NCBI GenBank assembly: GCA_017507595.1
Contig: JAFWAM010000200.1
Coordinates: forward strand, 1 to 8,273
Reading direction: 5' to 3'
From: Clostridia bacterium
GTDB lineage: Bacteria > Bacillota_A > Clostridia > Christensenellales > Borkfalkiaceae
DNA: 8,273 nt
In this document: in pieces, positions 6,280 through 8,273 of the stretch
Numbering within the stretch: the first letter of the stretch is position 1
Layout: each line of letters begins with the position of its first letter
Translations under genes and position numbers: made by a program
The notes under the pieces: model-generated
What the model saw: the letters and a program-made list of their open reading frames with translations, nothing else
What the model was told of the DNA's origin: nothing
The model's database searches: none

Positions 6280-7206
6280 ATGAGCGAGTACGTATTAAGC
6301 TATTATCCAAAATTTGCTTGTCTGAAAGGCGGGTGCAAGCACACCTGCTGCGCCGGGTGGCAGGTGCCCATCGACGGGGACACCCTTGAAAGCTATAAAA
6401 CAAACAGTAAGGTTGCCGCCTTTGTAAAAGCGGGCGTAAGCTTTAAAAAATCGGCCTATAAGACGGTTAACGGGGGCAAATGCGCCTTTTTGGATGAGTG
6501 CGGCCTTTGCAGGATCCATGCAGAGCTTGGCGAAGATCACACCGCCGCTGTATGCCGCGACCATCCAAGGTTCAGGACGGCGTTATCAGACCGCATTGAA
6601 ACGGGCCTTGGCTTTAGCTGTGAGGCGGCCGCAAAAATAATCCTTTCCTACGAGGAAAAAATCACCCTCGTAAAATTTGGTGAAGACTGCAGTCACGGCC
6701 CCGAAAGCCCCGTTGAAAAATATGTTTTAGACCTCCGCCAAAGGGCGTTGGATATAATTCAGGACAGAAAAACCCCAATTAACGGGCGTATAGGCCAACT
6801 TTTGCGCCTTTGCTACGGCCAAATCAAGGCAAGCGATTTTACGCGCCTTAAAAAAGCACTCCTCCGCCTTGAAAGACTTGACAAGGGCTGGGGAAAAAGA
6901 TTAAGGTCAATAAAGGGGGCTTCTCCGCCCCCGGTCCGTGAAGAATTTGCCCTTTACTGCGAGCAGTTTTTGGCAAATTCCTTTTACCGCCACCTTGCCC
7001 TTTCGGAGGACACCCTGTCGGAAAGGGCGAAGGTCGTGGGTTTTATCCTTTGCTGGCACCTTATTGAATCCCTTGCAATTTTTGAAGGCCCAAGCCTTGA
7101 TACCTTTGTGGACGTGGTGAGAAGCTTTTCCTGCGAGGTGGAATACTCCACCAAAAACCTTGAAAGGCTCTTTAAATTTTTTGAGGGGCTTGTTGCCCTC
7201 CCTTAA
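6280..7206 (+). CDS. fliB: FliB-like flagellin lysine-N-methylase family protein
   Basis: A 308-residue soluble protein with the cysteine pattern of the FliB family: C14, C19, C23 and C24 in FACLKGGCKHTCCAGW, then C68, C74 and C77 (KCAFLDECGLCRIH), C92 (VCRDHPR) and C114. In Salmonella FliB, which methylates flagellin lysines, such cysteines support an iron-sulfur cluster. Homologues occur in many non-motile Clostridia, where the substrate is unknown. No flagellar gene is visible here, so a flagellin substrate should not be assumed and the symbol denotes family only. It is shorter than Salmonella FliB (about 400 residues), but the ending (EVEYSTKNLERLFKFF) looks complete. The start is firm: AAAGGG at 6269-6274 is 5 nt from the ATG. 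Confidence 0.85.
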   Translation: MSEYVLSYYPKFACLKGGCKHTCCAGWQVPIDGDTLESYKTNSKVAAFVKAGVSFKKSAYKTVNGGKCAFLDECGLCRIHAELGEDHTAAVCRDHPRFRTALSDRIETGLGFSCEAAAKIILSYEEKITLVKFGEDCSHGPESPVEKYVLDLRQRALDIIQDRKTPINGRIGQLLRLCYGQIKASDFTRLKKALLRLERLDKGWGKRLRSIKGASPPPVREEFALYCEQFLANSFYRHLALSEDTLSERAKVVGFILCWHLIESLAIFEGPSLDTFVDVVRSFSCEVEYSTKNLERLFKFFEGLVALP

Positions 7207-7314
7207 GGCCCACGGCAAAAATTAAACCGTGAGCGCCAGGAGAGTCTTCTTAAGGCGCAGGAAAGAAAAGCCGCCGCTGAAGAAAGAATACGGGCCGCAA
7301 AAGAAGGCAAATAG
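7207..7314 (+). pseudogene. in-frame tail after the fliB stop, charged helix
   Basis: Immediately after the fliB TAA, the same frame stays open for 35 codons to TAG 7312-7314. It reads as a charged, Ala/Glu/Lys-rich helix (RQKLNRERQESLLKAQERK, then AAAEERIRAAKEGK). There is no start codon or ribosome site of its own. Possible readings are the remnant of the 3' end of another gene, an old C-terminal extension of this protein cut off by the TAA, or chance. Confidence 0.35.
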
Positions 7315-7323
7315 GATTTTTGT

Positions 7324-7358
7324 GGGGCGGGGCTTTTGACCACCGCCCCCATTTTTTT
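7324..7358 (+). terminator. Rho-independent terminator after the fliB region
   Basis: GGGGCGG (7324-7330) pairs with CCGCCCC (7343-7349). Two further G-C pairs are possible past a bulged A, and a T7 tract follows at 7352-7358. It starts 10 nt after the TAG closing the in-frame tail. Confidence 0.82.
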
Positions 7359-7555
7359 ACAAATATGCTTGAAAATTTCATCCGGTGCGCCGCCTATCCG
7401 GTGGCGATAAGCACGCTGCCTAAGTTAAAACAAATTATTAAACCACGCGGGGCGGTGTCAACAGGCGACCTTGCGGATTTGCCCTCGCCCAAAGGGGTGC
7501 CTTCTTGATCACCGCGCTAAAATAAAAAAATCCACCACGACCAAGGCCAAAAAAG
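7359..7555. other. gene-free stretch with a GC-rich hairpin
   Basis: No recognisable gene. A hairpin CGCCGCC (7388-7394) / GGTGGCG (7400-7406), with one G-U pair and a TATCC loop, has no T tract and so is not a typical terminator. The octamer ATCCGGTG occurs twice nearby (about 7380 and 7397). The open frame on the + strand here begins inside the upstream terminator and looks non-coding. Confidence 0.4.
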
Positions 7556-7584
7556 TTGACACGCAAAAGATTTTAAGTTAGGAT
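7556..7584 (+). promoter_or_regulatory. promoter directly abutting the HEPN-like gene
   Basis: A perfect -35 TTGACA (7556-7561), a 17-bp spacer and TAGGAT (7579-7584, 4/6 match with the key TA and T). A start 7 nt after the -10 would fall on the ATG at 7591, giving a leaderless or near-leaderless mRNA. AGGA at 7580-7583 could instead be a Shine-Dalgarno 7 nt from the ATG, which would need a promoter farther upstream. Confidence 0.5.
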
Positions 7585-7590
7585 AAGGTT

Positions 7591-8016
7591 ATGGAATATT
7601 TAGACAGATTTAACGCCCTTGTGGGCGACACCCTTATGTACTGCCAACGGGTGGAGCACGACGTCAAGATAATTTACGCCGCAATGCTCAAGGGCGATTT
7701 TAACCAAAACCTGAGCCTTGTCGCCGCAGAGACCTTAGGCACGGTGGTCACAGCCCTTAAAAAGCTTGACAAAAGCGACAGTCGGCCGACTTTTTCCCAC
7801 GGGGATTTTGCCGTCCTTAAGGAAATAAAAAACGTAAGAAACTGGCTTTGCCACAGGTGTTACGTTGACTTTTTGTACCTTGACGGGCGGGCCTTTGAGG
7901 ATAAGCTTTGTGAAAGCTTTGACTATCTTTTTGCCTTTAACCGAAAACTTAAGGGTCTGGCCGCCGCGGTCGAAAAGGTCCGTTTTGACATGCTTAAAAA
8001 ATACGGAAGAATTTAA
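7591..8016 (+). CDS. small HEPN-like protein, possible RNase
   Basis: A 141-residue, mostly helical, soluble protein without a signal peptide. Helices run about 1-34 (YLDRFNALVGDTLMYCQRVEHDVKIIYAAML), 42-59, 71-90 and 103-136. The sequence VRNWLCHRCYVDF at 82-94 carries Arg83-Asn84 and His88, an R-x4-H arrangement that matches the catalytic R-x(4-6)-H motif of HEPN-domain RNases, at the start of a late helix as in that superfamily. HEPN proteins are often toxins, Abi or CRISPR-linked nucleases, or nucleotidyltransferase partners. No MNT-type or other antitoxin partner is seen next to it, so toxin function is not implied. Exact family is unknown to me. ATG 7591 is the only sensible start. Confidence 0.65.
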   Translation: MEYLDRFNALVGDTLMYCQRVEHDVKIIYAAMLKGDFNQNLSLVAAETLGTVVTALKKLDKSDSRPTFSHGDFAVLKEIKNVRNWLCHRCYVDFLYLDGRAFEDKLCESFDYLFAFNRKLKGLAAAVEKVRFDMLKKYGRI

Positions 8017-8081
8017 AAAAACGGCCAAATAAGGCGGTTACTTTAAAATGTGTCCGCCATTATATACAAACAACCGTTTTT
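8017..8081 (+). terminator. nested inverted repeat, terminator-like
   Basis: Directly after the stop of the 141-residue protein, AAAAACGG (8017-8024) is complementary to CCGTTTTT (8074-8081), enclosing a second pair GGCGG (8033-8037) / CCGCC (8054-8058). The outer 3' arm ends in five T. The long loops make it weaker than the other terminators in the window. Confidence 0.4.
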
Positions 8082-8156
8082 AATCCGTATACTGCAAACA
8101 ACTAAAAATTTTAGCAAAAATTTACAAAAGTTTTTTTAAAACTGCCGTTAAAATGC

Positions 8157-8185
8157 TTTACAAAACAAAAAAATTTGTGTAATAT
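8157..8185 (+). promoter_or_regulatory. promoter for a gene beyond the window
   Basis: TTTACA (8157-8162, 5/6), 17 bp and TAATAT (8180-8185) lie in AT-rich DNA with no gene between here and the window end. The predicted start near 8192 would give a leader longer than 80 nt. Confidence 0.5.
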
Positions 8186-8191
8186 TTACAC
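8177..8191. promoter_or_regulatory. palindromic operator candidate over the -10
   Basis: GTGTAA and TTACAC flank TAT, a perfect 15-bp dyad covering the -10 box and the region just before the predicted start. A dimeric repressor bound here would block polymerase. I cannot assign a regulator family from the sequence. Confidence 0.4.
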
Positions 8192-8198
8192 GTAATCA

Positions 8199-8216
8199 GC
8201 CGCGGATAGTCGCGGC
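8199..8216 (+). other. GC-rich hairpin in a presumed leader
   Basis: GCCGCG (8199-8204) pairs perfectly with CGCGGC (8211-8216) around GATAGT. It stands out in AT-rich surroundings and would lie within about 10 nt of the predicted 5' end of the next transcript, where such hairpins can stabilise mRNA. There is no T tract, so it is not a terminator. Confidence 0.4.
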
Positions 8217-8273
8217 CACAGAAAACGATTCATCATTTTCCCCCTTATCATATATTTTTCAGACAGTTGGCAG

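Noticed and set aside
7320..7508. 62-codon open frame on the + strand after the fliB terminator
   Set aside because: It begins with a TTG inside the terminator stem region, has no ribosome site and no recognisable protein character.

Overview
The window looks like a piece of an uncultured gut-type Clostridia (Bacillota) genome. The grounds are a very large BspA-type leucine-rich-repeat lipoprotein with a cysteine-repeat stalk, a FliB-type cysteine-rich protein, sigma-A-like promoters (TTGACA/TATAAT type) and GC-rich hairpin plus T-tract terminators. This taxonomic statement is inference. All recognisable genes lie on the + strand. Most appear to be single-gene transcription units with their own promoter and terminator.

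Layout. 1-139: AT-rich 3' end of an unidentified gene, followed by a possible 12-codon stub of a second gene at 148-186 that stops where base composition changes. 187-496: no convincing gene, but a run of hairpins (two of them mutually exclusive) and a perfect 10-bp-arm palindrome. 497-1787: promoter, an SLC13/ArsB-like permease (584-1729) and a terminator. 1930-5947: promoter, a 1,296-residue lipoprotein (1999-5889) and a terminator. 5949-6222: an orphan 3' gene fragment and a terminator. 6224-7358: extended -10 promoter, FliB-like flagellin lysine-N-methylase family gene (6280-7206), an in-frame coiled-coil-like tail after its stop, and a terminator. 7359-7555: no gene recognised. 7556-8081: promoter, a 141-residue HEPN-like protein (7591-8016) and a terminator-like structure. 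8082-8273: AT-rich control region with a promoter overlapped by a perfect palindrome, probably serving a gene beyond the window.

There is no obvious shared pathway. The most notable features are the lipoprotein, with 14 tandem H-C-CxxC or H-C-CxC repeats ahead of a leucine-rich-repeat domain, and the fact that its gene lies between two identical 42-bp copies of a terminator-containing sequence. The gene therefore looks like a cassette bounded by direct repeats. Gene remnants beside it (5949-6173) and after fliB (7207-7314) suggest a rearranged accessory region.
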